64,000 nt of DNA from Rhipidocladum racemiflorum (Eukaryota > Streptophyta > Magnoliopsida > Poales > Poaceae), in the NCBI GenBank assembly GCA_036346355.1, contig CM070576.1, forward strand, positions 57,893,712-57,957,711, in the 5' to 3' direction. The notes below the pieces were generated by a model. That model worked only from the letters and a program-made list of their open reading frames with translations, was not told the origin of the DNA and did not search any database. The position numbers and the translations under genes were made by a program. Of this stretch, positions 22,856 through 34,155 are shown one piece after another (positions within the stretch are counted from its first letter, which is position 1; each line of letters opens with the position of its first letter).

Positions 22856-24022
22856 AAGCTATAAGGAGAGCAGACTTCTCTCCAGGTTTTATCTTTAGCA
22901 CTGCTTCTTCGACTTACTAGGTAAGAAAAACCCTTCTTTTCAAAGTTTTCTTTCTATCATTAGATGTATGGAACCATGAACTTATTCTACAATAGTATTT
23001 GCCGCCTCCCTTCTTTAATTTGTCCATTCTTTATGTAAGAACTGAAGTTAGCACTCCTCAAACTGGAGCAACTTGCAAAGAAACTAAGGTTTAGCGATGC
23101 AGATACAATCCATGTGTTACTCCTCCAATTGCGGCGGATGCATTCTTTGCACACTTGCAACTCTGTCGGGCCTGTGTGGGGTTGGTAAGTTCCACACTGT
23201 CTCTTTGGAATCTACTAAGACTTCCCTATGGACAGCTAGCCTATGATGCCGCTATGCCAATCAATTATTCCAGATAAACATATATGTATGTCTTGTTAAG
23301 TCGCAATGTAATTTTGTAAGAATTTTTATGTCTATGTACAGAAGTAGAGTCCACATTTTTATGTCTATTCACCAAACTCCATGAATACTAACTAAATCAG
23401 TTTATATTTTGCTTCTTGACCTTCTTTGTATTTTTATCCAGATGATCATGTATGCTCTTAGCGATGCTATTTCATGATATTTAGGTTATCTTCCATTTAT
23501 TCTAATTTTAGATGGTCCTAATAGTTTTCAGTTTTGGATATTGTGTTAAGGCCAAAGGGTGGCTAAATAATGCATATTTCTATTTGCTCAGGGGCAAGGA
23601 CCTAGGCGATATCTTATCAGTTCAAACAAAAATCAGCTCTATTGTAGGATGAATACAGAGTTGTTGAAGTAAGGTCTTGCATATTGTAGATTCTAAATGT
23701 TATTACTCTTATATGCATCTTATTATTTATAGTAAGGAAATTTCTGCTCCATTCTTCAGACAAATGTTGGATACTATATTTTTTTTAACAAATTCTACAT
23801 AAAATTAAATTTGATTGTATAATTGTCCTAAATGCTATCAAACAATTCCATTGTCTACTGCTTCTGATCAACTCCGTTGCCCCGTCATCTTACTGTCTAT
23901 TGCCTGCTTAGGCCATACGACGCGGCGTAGCGCGCAAATCACACTATAGCTCATACGCGGATCAGATACCATTTGGTCCGCATCTGCGTTTTATCTTGGT
24001 CGGTTGTTTACTTTTGCCTTTA
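22856..24022. other. Intergenic, unassigned
   Basis: Short exon-like stretches occur near 22840-22920 and 23040-23190, but none resembles a known family. Otherwise AT-rich. Confidence 0.35.
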
Positions 24023-24289
24023 GACCATCTCCAACCCATTCCCCTCCCCTCCCTTATTCCCTTCGCGAAGGGATTCCCATTCCCTTCAGCGCTCCAACGG
24101 GTTCCCTTCAGCATTCCCTTCAGCCTGGGATTCTCTCTCCCATTCCCTCCAGGAAGGGATTCTCTCTCCTTTCCCTATACAATTCCCTTTAAAGGGAATC
24201 TGTTGGAGATGAGTGGAAATAAAGGGAATGGGAATGAGGAAGGGAACAGGGAAGGGAATGAAATGAAGGGAATATGGTTGGAGATGGTC
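24023..24289. mobile_element. Tourist-type MITE, family gaccatctccaac (267 bp)
   Basis: Inverted ends gaccatctccaac and gttggagatggtc are flanked by TTA (24020-24022 and 24290-24292), the PIF/Harbinger 3-bp target. The interior has multiple cattcccttca / gaagggaatg motifs in opposing halves, making a long hairpin. Confidence 0.92.
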
Positions 24290-24660
24290 TTAGCCGGAAG
24301 CGGTGAAAGTATGGACCGAACACCAAAGCTGCGGTGAATGCCTGAATATGTGATTAGGATTGTACATACCGTATGATTGATAAATATAATTTTTTTTAAC
24401 TACTGTAATTGAAATTCGATATCAAAATATATTAAATAGAACTGTGGTTCGATATTTGTAAATACCATATCTACCAAACTACCGTGAATTGTTTTTTTAC
24501 TTGTCGTTTTAAACATCGATACAGTTTCTAATACACAGCTTTGACCATTACTCTATCTAATTATACGTCGGTAAATATTATTACACACATTTGATCGTTA
24601 CTTTAACAAATTTAGTGATATTATTTCTATGTGAAACCGTACTGTATACACATTTGACTA

Positions 24661-24923
24661 CTCCCTCCGTTTCACAATAATTGTAGCTCTAGCATTCAAA
24701 ATTTTTATCAAATGGTTGTAGTCCTCACATTCCAATGCAATTTTAGAGGCAACATGACATTTGTACCCTTCATCCATGCAGCCATCTGTTTAGCTAATCT
24801 GTTCAGTTACCCTTCATTAATCACAAAGGGGATAAAATAAATGAGGGTAGACAAGTCATTTTCCACGTCTCTTCATTTTGCGTGAATTTAGCTATAACTA
24901 CAACCATTACGAAACGGAGGGAG
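24661..24923. mobile_element. Stowaway MITE (263 bp)
   Basis: Ends ctccctccgtttcacaat and cgaaacggagggag are inverted and flanked by TA (24659-24660 and 24924-24925), the Tc1/mariner target. It is well preserved and is inserted in older Stowaway-derived sequence. Confidence 0.92.
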
Positions 24924-25044
24924 TATTACTCTATCTAATTATATATGTATTTTTTTATTTCGGTTTACTCACGGTTTTTTTTTTCAAAACTGTATCTAAA
25001 AAATAATATTTTTTTCTATACCATACCAAAATACCGTATACTGG

Positions 25045-25374
25045 TCAAACCAAGTTGACCTATTCGGTTCCGCTTTTTGGCACAGTTGTTCAGTTCAATA
25101 AAGCCGTGAACAGCTATATCGGTGATGTTGTACTTATTGTCTCAAAATTCCTTTTTTACTTGTTATTTTAGACATAGATACGGTCTCTAATACATCATTG
25201 TTTTGCTAGTCAAACCGGGTTGACCTATTCGGTTCCATTTTTTGGCACAGTTTTTCGGTTCGGTAAAGCCGTGAGCAGCTATATCTGTGATGTTGTACTT
25301 ATTGTCTTAAAATTCTTTTTTTGCTTGTTATTTTAGACATAGATACGGTCTCTAATACATCATTGTTTTTCTAG
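25045..25374. repeat. 165-bp tandem duplication of Stowaway-derived DNA
   Basis: 25045-25209 and 25210-25374 are direct repeats containing gttgacctattcggttcc and agacatagatacggtctcta. The second block is typical of Stowaway interiors, so the duplication includes decayed MITE sequence. Confidence 0.85.
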
Positions 25375-25484
25375 TTATATTTTAGTAAAAATTATTAAAA
25401 ATATATATAATAACACGAAAGTATTTTTAATGGCCAGCCTAAGTATATCTTTTCACGAGACAAATCCAAATGCTTTTCTATTTA

Positions 25485-25727
25485 CTATCGCCGTTCTTAT
25501 TTACTTGTTATTTTGGATATCGACACGATTTTTAATACACACGTTTGATCATTATTTTTTATAGTTATATTTTTAGTAAAACTATTAAAAATATATTGAT
25601 ATGAAAGTATTTTTTATGACCAATCTAATGATATATATTTTCACATGATAAATCTAAATACACGATCAAAATTTTAAAAGATTGACAGTAAATAGTCTAA
25701 AACCACACTTAGAAAGAACGGAGAGAG
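25485..25727. mobile_element. Decayed Stowaway MITE
   Basis: The left end ctatcgccgttcttatttac and right end cttagaaagaacggagagag are degenerate inverted repeats of the Stowaway type. The interior shows the usual gatatcgacacgattttta and tttgatcattattttt motifs. The target TA is seen only on the left. Confidence 0.7.
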
Positions 25728-25917
25728 TGCACTGCAATGAAATCTGTCTGGTTACGGTCAGAATGCATCAGGCATGCATCCTGGCGGCAAAAAGCCAGTG
25801 AAACTTCACAGATGCTTCAGTTTTCTTTTTCGAGAGAGAGGAAACAAAATGACAAACCCTAGAGCTCGGTTTGGCCCTATTGGAGTGGAGTGGAGGTTTG
25901 GAACGACCGTATTATCT

Positions 25918-26224
25918 CGAAATTTTTTATTTAATATTTATTTTAATTTTTTTTCGAAAATAATCAATAGAATTTTTTTTTGCGAAAATGGGCTCCCGTC
26001 GCCCGTATATAGAGCGATCGCTCCATATTGGGACGATAGGGGCCTGGATGCAAAAAATGCAATTGCGAAAATGGACACATGAATTAGGAGTGGATTTGTC
26101 AATATTTTTATGCATCCAGGTACCTATCGCCGTATTCGGGCAACAGGAGCCCATTTTCGCAAAAAAATCCGTAGATTATTTTTGAAAAAAGATTTTAAAT
26201 AAATATTAAATAAAAAAAAATTCG
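25918..26224. mobile_element. Long fold-back element with 8-bp target duplication (307 bp)
   Basis: The two arms are complementary over roughly 100 bp each, meeting at tgcgaaaatgggctcc and ggagcccattttcgca. Inner arms pair again (cctggatgcaaaaa with tttttatgcatccagg). It is flanked by tattatct at 25910-25917 and 26225-26232. The size of the target duplication fits hAT better than mariner or Tourist. No coding region. Confidence 0.8.
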
Positions 26225-26290
26225 TATTATCTCACTGCTAGTTTGCTAACGAGCACCGGCGTTACCGTGGTAGTTTGTGGGCTTGGCCCG

Positions 26291-26750
26291 TACCTAACAA
26301 AAATAGCAGCGCAATTAGGGCTTTGGTCTGGAATTGGACGGCCCAAGCGGGTCATCGTCTTCGCCGTGTCTAATCACTTCGATCCGTGGGGTTACAATGC
26401 TGATTCCTGAAACTGCAAAGAGCGTCCCTTCCGAATTGCCTCCTTTTCTGACTGAACCGAACACGGCGACATCACAAGCGACAACGATTGACGAGCTAAT
26501 CAGAAACAGCGAGTCGTTGATGCTAACAGCCGCTGATACGTGAATAAGAGGCTAATAAACAACTGTTTATGTGCGCCATTTATGTTTGAAGATAGGATCG
26601 ATGTTTATAACATGGGCAGCGATTTTCACTGGTGCTAAAATTCAACACCCTGCATGTATACATGACGATGTCTAAGAGAAGCTCCAGAAGGCTCAGCTAA
26701 TGTCGCAAAATTAATTAATGTCGCTGACAAAAATTTTGGCCTTACGACAG
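26291..26750. repeat. Large tandem duplication, copy A
   Basis: Contains acctaacaaaaatagcagcg near 26291, gaattggacggcccaagcgg, and on to the block ending ttaatgtcgctgacaaaaat. It aligns in order with 27164-27441 joined to 30506-30693. Copy B is interrupted by solo LTR 3. No function seen. Confidence 0.85.
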
Positions 26751-27163
26751 TTTCTTTATCGGTTCATACATTGCGATTTATCATGTAGTACTCTCTCACA
26801 AAAACATTATCATGACCATATTTCTATATTCATCTCGTCATGTTGGATAGTGAGTTGTTGACCATGTAACTCGATCTACCTCAACTAAATAAATCGCCAT
26901 GAGCAACTAGCACCGATGCATGCATGACAATCAAGTTTACCTCACTTCGTCCTCCTTTTCTTCCATGTGCTGACAAAGCGACGCCGTGAAATAATATCCA
27001 GTTGTAAACTGCAATCCCGTGGACCAACATCAGGCTTTCAACAATGCAGCCAAGGCGCTAACTTTCCAGTTCCGTAGCACCCCTGGTGCCTGCAAAGTTC
27101 ACAAAATCAATCGATTTTCGTGAAAATTAATCATATCAAGTCGGTTTGAAACTTTAAACCGGT
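26751..27163. other. Spacer between duplicated copies
   Basis: Unique-looking DNA. Its right end (about 27090-27160: gttcacaaaatcaatcgatt through aaactttaaaccgg) is similar to 30768-30840, so the duplicated unit, or a neighbouring repeat, recurs to the right as well. Confidence 0.5.
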
Positions 27164-27441
27164 ACCTAACAAAAATAGCAGCGCAAGGAGAATTTTGGTC
27201 TGGAATTGGACGGCCCAAGCGGGTCATCATCGTCTTTGCCGTGTCTAATCACTTCGATCCGTGGGGTTACAATGCTGATTCCTGAAACTGAAAAGAGCGT
27301 CCCTTCCGAATTGCCTACTTTTGTGACTGAATTGCACCTCCACAGGAACGAAAACGACGACATCACAAGCGACAACGATTAACGAGCTAATCAGAAACAG
27401 TTAGTCATTGATACTAACAGCCACTGATACGTGAAGAATAT

Positions 27442-30400
27442 TGTAACACCTGAAATTTTGGATTTTGAATTTAATTATTTATTTGTGATTTTTGAGAATT
27501 TTCTGGAATTTATTTGAATTAAGCCGGTTGTTTTGTTAAAGGTATTTAAAATATTTTAAATTTTCAAATAAATTTTGTGTGAAAATATTTTATTTGAGTT
27601 CAAAATATTTCAAAATTTTTTTGAATTTTTTTTGATGCTTTTGCTATTTTTTTTTTCTCGAATTAATTGAATTGCCAGTATTATTTTAAATTAGAAAATC
27701 GGAGAAAAAGGGGAAAAGCTAAATGGGCTGAGCCCATTGTATTTGGCCTACCTCGCTTGTGGCTCAGCCCATCGGTTCGCGGCCCACGTGTCAGCCCGCT
27801 CAGCCCAGTCACCGCCACAGCTACAGGAAACCCTAGTTGCGCCGTACTGCCGTCGTTGGATCTTGATCCAATGGATCTCGTCCCTCCACGTCACGCCTGC
27901 GCTGTCATCCGCCCGATCTCGCCACGTGAATGGACCAGATTCTTCCATGTCGCTGTCGCCGTAGCGAGCTCGGACTCCGCCGTCGCGTCGATGCTGCGTC
28001 TGTATTTTTCACGGCTAACTCGCCTCCTGAGCCCTATTTAATGCCCCGATGGCCGCGCTGCGTTCGCCATTTTCCGCCGCCTTGTTTGCTATGCTTAACG
28101 CTGGTTACGCTGCCATCGATGCGCTTTAATTTCTCACCGAAGTTGCTGGTCACGCTGCCGAGGGTTTTGGCCCGACTTTCGCCGTCGACGAAGCTCCCTC
28201 CGCTCCGTTCGTGTCCGGATCCGAAGTCTCCGCGACACACCGCACCGGGTTTGCGAAGCCTCGAAGCTGAACTGCCGCCGGAACGCCGCGCTTGAGGTCG
28301 TCTTCTCCGCCTCTAGTAAGCGCTGACGTGCAGTACTCGCCGTAGACCAGCGCCGCCAGCTCCACCGTCTGGTCCGCTTGGATCTACCGGATGCACACCA
28401 CGTGGTGCAAAACCGCAGCCGTCTGATCAAATCCGAATGGCCGAGACATCGCCACACATGCACCCAACCACAAGCCGCCGCGTGTCCGCGTGACATCACC
28501 CTGACGTCATCGTGCCGATCAACCTTCCCGTGAACCTGGTTCATTGTGGACCGAGTCAAACCCGTGGACCTGGTCTACAGACCCGGGCCCACATGTCAGC
28601 CTCTGTAGAACTTTGGATTTATCTTTATTTTTTGGAAATTAGATCGCTGACATTAGCATGATGTTGTAATTCGATTTTTCTTTAGAAAAATAACTCGATC
28701 GAAAAAGAAAATAGCTGGTGAAGTCAGCATTGTGTCATTATTTATTTTTTTCAATAGAAAAACAATTCACATAATTAGGGTTTATTCTTTTGTTTTATTT
28801 TCAAACTTTCGAGAGCCCCTTCTCGCTCATACGAACTCCGATTGAGGTGATTTCAGAGTCTAAAAATTTGTAAAATTGAGCTTTATATATTGGTGAATTT
28901 TATTTGATTTTTTGAGTTCATTTGTTCTCTATAATTGATATTTATTTGTAATTCTTCTCGATTTGCGTAGACGTTAAGACATCGGGAGTGTACGAGAGCG
29001 AAGGGTGGACTCAAGAGCAAGGTCCAGAACTAGAAGGACACTTTCAAGGCAAGTTACACATCATTGACCATGTTGAATCCAATTTGTGAAAAGCTATGTT
29101 GAATTTAAATTATTGCATGCATAGCTTCTATAAATGTATTTTCGTCCCAGTTCTAAATTGAATAGTTATTCTATGATTGATTAAAGCCACATTTGATCAT
29201 TGCATCCCTTGTGCCATTGCAACCCTATATTATATTTACGATGTATGATAATTATCAAAACAGTTAGAAAGATGCTTAGATATGCTTAGACCAGCATAGG
29301 TTATTTTGGGAATTTGAGCCAAATGATGATTTTATTGAAATTGAGTATTATGTTTAGATGATCATTGAGAACTATGTTTTTGGGCATTATTGAATGTTGT
29401 GCCATGGACCTTTATGTCATGTCATGATTAGGTTAAAAATATGGTTTGGATTGGGCGAGATAGGTTAGTGTGGTGGTTTCATGGGTTGTGAAAGCCCGCC
29501 TAGTTAATTAAGGATCGGTCTGTGAGTTACTGAATGTAAAACATTACCGTAGTACCACATGTCTGGTATGAGACTGACCTGATTATCCATATCGCAACAT
29601 ATCATAGACAATCATGCCATTAGGTGGGAAGTAGTGTGAGCGAGAGGCTGCCACTTGGTGTAAGAGGGGGCTTCTGAATTATGAGGATCCTTTCGGCGGT
29701 GAAATCTTAGCGGGCATGACTACATAGATGGAGCTTTATATTGAGTCTTGTCGTGATTTTCTTTGTCGCACACCAAAGGAAGTGTGTTACGCAATAAGAA
29801 TATTATGTCTTGTGCGTAAAGTTGTACAACTTCTGCAGAGTATAAAACTAATCGATTAACTGCGCCCGCGGTCATGGTCTTGCCGAGCTGGCCTTTCATA
29901 TATTAGATCTTAATGTTTCTAAAAAATGGTTTTGAGAAAGTATTCAGTGGAAGATGGAGTGATACATCATGATAAATTTGGGTTAAGCTCCAGGAGAGAT
30001 TCCTAGGTTGGTTCTAGGAGTGATTCCTGTATCTAGAAATGTTGAAAAATAAAAATTATTATTTAAACCAAATTGTGCATTTGAAAATTACATGAACTTG
30101 CTGCTTTATGCTAAAATAATCATATAACCTTCATTTGATATCCTTTGCATTAATTGTTGCATCTCCTGTGTGACTTGCGAAGTACTTTGTACTCACTATT
30201 GCTTTATTGTTGTTTTTAGAGAAGGAGTATGTCTACGATGGAGAGGATCAAGATAATTAGGACCACTACCCCAGTCGGTTGCTAGTGGCAAATATATTAG
30301 GTTTTACTTTAATTTATTTTATTTTCGCTGCTTTACTGTTATTTGGCCTACGAGCCAATATTATTATGAAAGACTATGTCAGTTAAATAATAAATATACG

Positions 30401-30505
30401 TATGGTATGTTGTGTTATCAACTTTGTTTATTGTATACACTAGCTTAATCCTAAATCAGTATATTTTATATATAGGGTTCGGAGGTGACACTTTTGGGTT
30501 CGACA
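27442..30505 (+). mobile_element. Solo LTR 3, long Ty3-gypsy type (3064 bp)
   Basis: It begins TGTAACACC and ends GGGTTCGACA with a perfect 5-bp target duplication, aatat (27437-27441 and 30506-30510). The first 100 bp resemble solo LTR 1 (ttctggaatttatttg and the following AT-rich block). A TATA-like ctatttaatg lies at 28032, about 590 bp in, as in LTR 1. It shares all internal landmarks listed for LTRs 1 and 2. There are no internal genes, so it is a recombined remnant of a Tekay/Del-like chromovirus (family inferred). Confidence 0.87.
28971..30260 (+). other. Candidate two-exon acidic peptide ORF in solo LTR 3, frame intact
   Basis: Exon A 28971-29048 (78 nt, acceptor tttgcgtag) reads DVKTSGVYESEGWTQEQ then PELEGHFQ and ends at AAG|GCAAGT, the strongest form of a GC donor. 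Exon B 30220-30260 follows a 24-nt pyrimidine-rich tract and AG, completes the split codon and reads EKEYVYDGEDQDN then TAG. The intron is 1171 bp. The phase matches solo LTR 2 at both junctions, although the peptide sequence has diverged strongly. The 5' exon with the start codon is not identified. Confidence 0.45.
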
Positions 30506-30693
30506 AATATGCTAAGAAACAGTTGTTTATGTGCGCCACGAATGTTTGAAGATAGGATCGATTTTTATAACATGGACAGCGATTTTTACTTGTACTAAAA
30601 TTCAACTCTGCATGTGTACATGATGATGTCTAAGAGAAGCTCGAGAAGGCTGAGCTAATGTCGCAAAATTAATTAATGTCGCTGACAAAAATT

Positions 30694-31206
30694 TGGAAAA
30701 ACGGGTATACATGATGATTTTTACTTGTACTAAAATTCAACACCTTGCATGTATATATGCAGGGTTCACAAAACCGGTCAATTTTCTCAAAAATTAACCA
30801 TACCAAGCTGGTTCGAAACACTAAACCGGTTGGTAAACCGATCTAATTCGAAAAAAATTTATGCACAGTAAACCGATCAAAAATCGATGAAAATCACTCT
30901 ATTTTTAACAAAAATCAACGAAAATCACTCAAAAAATCATTCACAAAAAAGGTTCAATTGGCCGATCATTTTTCGATCAAAACCGACCGGTTTTCAGTGA
31001 AATTTGACCAATTTTCTTGAAAATCGGTTTATTTTCGTTTTATTATTTTTTTCTCAAAAAAAGTTTGATTTTGAAACCGTTCAATCTGTGGCGATTTTTG
31101 TCCGTGTTTTTTTGCAGTAAAGCAGTACTACCGGGACTTCGATGTTTAACTCTAAATCAGTTTTGTTAACCCTAGGTGCCTGCCATCCTCGAGGCGATCT
31201 GGTCAT
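30694..31206. other. Repeat-derived AT-rich DNA
   Basis: 30764 starts cagggttcacaaaaccgg, a hAT-like terminus, followed by many aaaatcactc / accgatc motifs, some of them in opposing orientation. No matching right end could be fixed. Confidence 0.35.
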
Positions 31207-31679
31207 CAGGGTTCAAAATTTCGTTTTAGGTCAAATCTCATCGTCGATCGAAATCCGAATTTTTTGTGAGATCTCGTTATTTCGGACGAAATCGGATGGA
31301 ATTCAAAAACCAAAATTTAAATCCGTTTTTTTTTAACCGAAATTTATGGGATTTCGTTCCAAATACCATAATTTCGTCCCAAATACCCGAGATCTCGGTA
31401 AAATTCAACTGAACGAAAAATGGTTCAAACAATGTCAAATTTTTTTGAAATTTTGGTCAGACCTGGAAAATGACTTGAGGAATCCAATCCGGTCAAATTT
31501 TGGACAAATTTCGGTCAAAAAACCGAGATTTTGGTCCATTTCACCGAAATTATAGGGTACTGTAGCACTTTTAAATTTTTTAGGGTTTTTTAATTTCGCC
31601 GGGATTATGAAACTCGGGGGGTTCGAAAACCGAAATTTCGACGAAATTTCGCGGGATTTTGACTAAAATTTGAACCCTG
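31207..31679. mobile_element. hAT-like MITE with cagggttcaaa ends (473 bp)
   Basis: Left end CAGGGTTCAAAATTTCG and right end AAAATTTGAACCCTG are inverted repeats. The interior is full of cgaaattt / aaatttcg motifs in both orientations. Flanking 8-mers match only partly, so the insertion is old. Confidence 0.6.
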
Positions 31680-31974
31680 TTGGCCGCGTCACCTCGTTGT
31701 CAAAGCTTCACATCCGACCAGCCTACTATTGATTTGATGTGCCTCGGCCGACTGCACCCCCATCCTATCATGTTCGTCGTGCCCATTCCATTTCCACCGG
31801 TGTTCCTAAAAAACGGCAGCCATGGCACCGCCGAATCGTACCTCTGTACCGCGCAGCAGGTCCGCGGCGCGCCAACGCCAATAATGAAATCCGAGGACCG
31901 AACTTAGCTCGACTGATAACGGGAGGTTTGAACCCTAGATTCGACGGCAGTGCTTACCAATTAAAAATAAGTAT

Positions 31975-32117
31975 GAGAGGTGCTTCTATGTTTTCCCTCC
32001 TAATACAAGTTGCACAAATCTTGAAGCAAACAAAAGGGTAAGTAATCCTCATCCACCCTTCATTCATGCTTTAATGTTTGTGCAACTTTAAAAGGAAAGA
32101 TCATAGAAGCACCTCTC
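31975..32117 (+). mobile_element. 143-bp MITE, copy 2 (well-preserved ends)
   Basis: 16-bp inverted repeats gagaggtgcttctatg and catagaagcacctctc. The motif taagtat occurs just outside both ends and may be the target duplication. Same family as 3209-3351, in the opposite orientation. Confidence 0.8.
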
Positions 32118-33255
32118 GGTAAGTATTCATTCGTGTATTCGTTAAATAGGGTGTTCTTGCATTCTTAGATGTCGTAAAGCCTTGATTAATTTTTTTGTGT
32201 GTAAAGGACATGAACACGGGTATATAAATATGTTTTGTGAGTGACTTTGAGTGTGATTTATATAGGTTAGGTGCGTCTGACTTGTACCAAAAAAAAAAGT
32301 TCAAGAAAATCCCTTACGCGCGTGTGCCGCTACCCAGCCGACACGCGCGCGCCACCCCACCCCTTCTTGCGAGTCTCGGCCACAGGACGGCTGGCCCTTC
32401 CGGTCAGCCCAGGGCGGGGCTTCGTACGTGCACGTGAAGGCGGCGTTTCGCCACGGTGTCCACTGCTCACTTGCTCCGGCCGCACGCAATGGGCGATGTC
32501 GCGGCGGCCACCTGGCCCGCGGGCGCCGCAACCAGCAGTCGATGGCAGGCCGGCGGTGGTAAACGCCTCCTGTACTTTTGGGTGGCAGCGACCCGCAGGC
32601 CAGCCACGGCGCTGCCCTGCCGCCGAGGGAAGGAGGAGGGACAGCGAGCGCACCGCACCGCGCACACGTGTTGCTGCGCCGGGCCCGAAGCAGACGACTT
32701 TTTCGGATATTTCCGACGATTCGGCCGGGTCCGGGTCTGATCCAGCGGAAAGCTATAGTTAGGCCCCGGGGGTTTTGACTGTACCTGTAGGGTGCAACAT
32801 GGCGCGCTGCGGTCGCTCCGGCGGCGGCCTCTCCTTTGACCGCTGATTTTTTTTTTACCTCGCCTTCCCCTTCTTCCTCCTCTTTCTAAGTTTCGGACAC
32901 GACACTGAAATTGAGCTAGCCTGCTCGGAGTTGTAACTGCTGTGTTTGACGTTGTTTCGAGTTAGATTATTCTGACATGCCTTCTGATGCCTCTCATCTT
33001 TTGCTCATTGACCCTGTATTGAAATGCTACGGTAATTAATGGTTTCAGGCAACAATTAGATGGACTCCGTTCTGCATCAACCCCGTTGAATCTTAAGAAG
33101 TTGGCTGACAGAAAGGAAGGTCAGTTTGGTTTGTCTATATGTATGATCGGGATTCATAGCACCTATCAAACATACGGAGAAACAAAATATAAGGGCAGAA
33201 TCAATTAGGAACTTTACTATTGTGGAAATAGTGTTACAAGAATAAGATTATATGT
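32118..33255. other. GC-rich island and exon-like piece of unknown origin
   Basis: 32320-32760 is strongly GC-rich with overlapping open frames on both strands (longest 163 codons), none with family resemblance. 33050-33119 looks like one internal exon: acceptor ggtttcag, then QQLDGLRSASTPLNLKKLAD, then a gtcagt donor. It may be the 5' part of a host gene copied here, but I do not recognise the protein. Confidence 0.35.
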
Positions 33256-33404
33256 CCTATTTATTTCGGTTTTTTCACCGGCTTAAAAGTAAAAAAAAAG
33301 AGACAAAGCTAAAACAAACGGCTGACTTTTTAGCTGGACTTAAAAAAAAACTTAAAGCCTTCATATAACTATAAACCAAAAGCCAGATAAAAGATGTTTT
33401 TTTG
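33256..33404 (-). mobile_element. Truncated MITE related to 16230-16642
   Basis: Its reverse complement matches the right third of the 413-bp element: cttttggtttatagttata, an aagtttttttaag block, and ccgtttgttttagc. Only one end remains. Confidence 0.6.
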
Positions 33405-33912
33405 GGATTATCTTTTGTACATGTTGTCTTTTTGTCGCCTAACATTCCGCTCTATATAGCATCGCAGGTCTGATAACCGTCCTATAGAACTTATCCTTTA
33501 ACCTTTGTGGGACTTTTCTATATATCACATAGAACACCATGTGTTTAGCTCTATTTCACCCACCACATTCGTATTATGTGGTTCACATTTTTACCAATCT
33601 CGTAGTTACTCTGTGGCATCGATCATAAATATCAAAACGTTTCCTTCCTAGCTAGGCACTACTTTTCCATCCAAACTGGTATCTCCATCATCTATCATAA
33701 CACCGTTGAAAACACACATCATATATTCAATTTTAATCCTACGAAGTCTAAAGCTCTTTGAATCTAAAGTTTTCATTCACAGCTCTAGTTTTATGCCGAG
33801 ACTTACCATACTCTTGTCGATTAGCACCATATCAATATATCATCAGTAAAATGCACACACCAAAAAAATATATCCTTCTATGTTCCACGTAACTTCGTCG
33901 ACGGATATAGAA
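33395..33912 (-). pseudogene. LINE (non-LTR) reverse transcriptase fragment
   Basis: On the reverse strand, in shifting frames with stops, the text recalls the end of a plant LINE reverse transcriptase. It has VDEVT...IEGYIFLVCAF leading to the degenerate active-site segment FTDD (in place of FADD), then RLRRIKIEYMM, SLDGKVVP and finally LKDKFYRTVIRPAMLY with AEC. The polymerase is clearly inactive. The fragment stops at a fold-back element (33927-34155). Confidence 0.7.
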
Positions 33913-33926
33913 AAATGGAATTTTTG

Positions 33927-34155
33927 TTTAAAATAATACGTTTTTTTAAAATGTATTGCGGTATTAATACGCGGAAAACAAAAATTACAAAAATAACACA
34001 TATTCGCCAAACGGTACGGCGAAATAGCTATTTTCGTCAAACGGTACGGCGAAATAGCTATTTCGCCGAATGGTTGGCGAATATGTGTTATTTTTGTAAT
34101 TTTTGTTTTTCGCATATTAATACCGCAATTGCTATTAAAAATGTATTATTTTAAA
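33927..34155. mobile_element. Fold-back element (229 bp) with internal direct repeat
   Basis: The arms pair over about 85 bp: tttaaaataatac... with ...gtattattttaaa, and caaaaattacaaaaataaca with its complement. The loop region holds two direct copies of caaacggtacggcgaaatag (34007 and 34036), a unit that itself contains gcgaaatagctatttcgc dyad symmetry. No coding region; the target duplication is unclear in A/T-rich flanks. Confidence 0.75.

Larger units (their letters stand above)
27164..30693. repeat. Large tandem duplication, copy B, split by solo LTR 3
   Basis: 27164-27441 plus 30506-30693 together repeat copy A at 26291-26750. Removing 27442-30505 and one aatat restores continuity. This gives the order of events: duplication first, LTR insertion second. 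Confidence 0.85.

Noticed and set aside
27748..28559. Several GC-rich open frames on both strands
   Set aside because: They lie in the promoter/leader part of solo LTR 3 and are not conserved with the sister LTRs.
33843..34115. 90-codon reverse-strand frame
   Set aside because: A fusion by chance of the fold-back element and the LINE fragment; not a gene.
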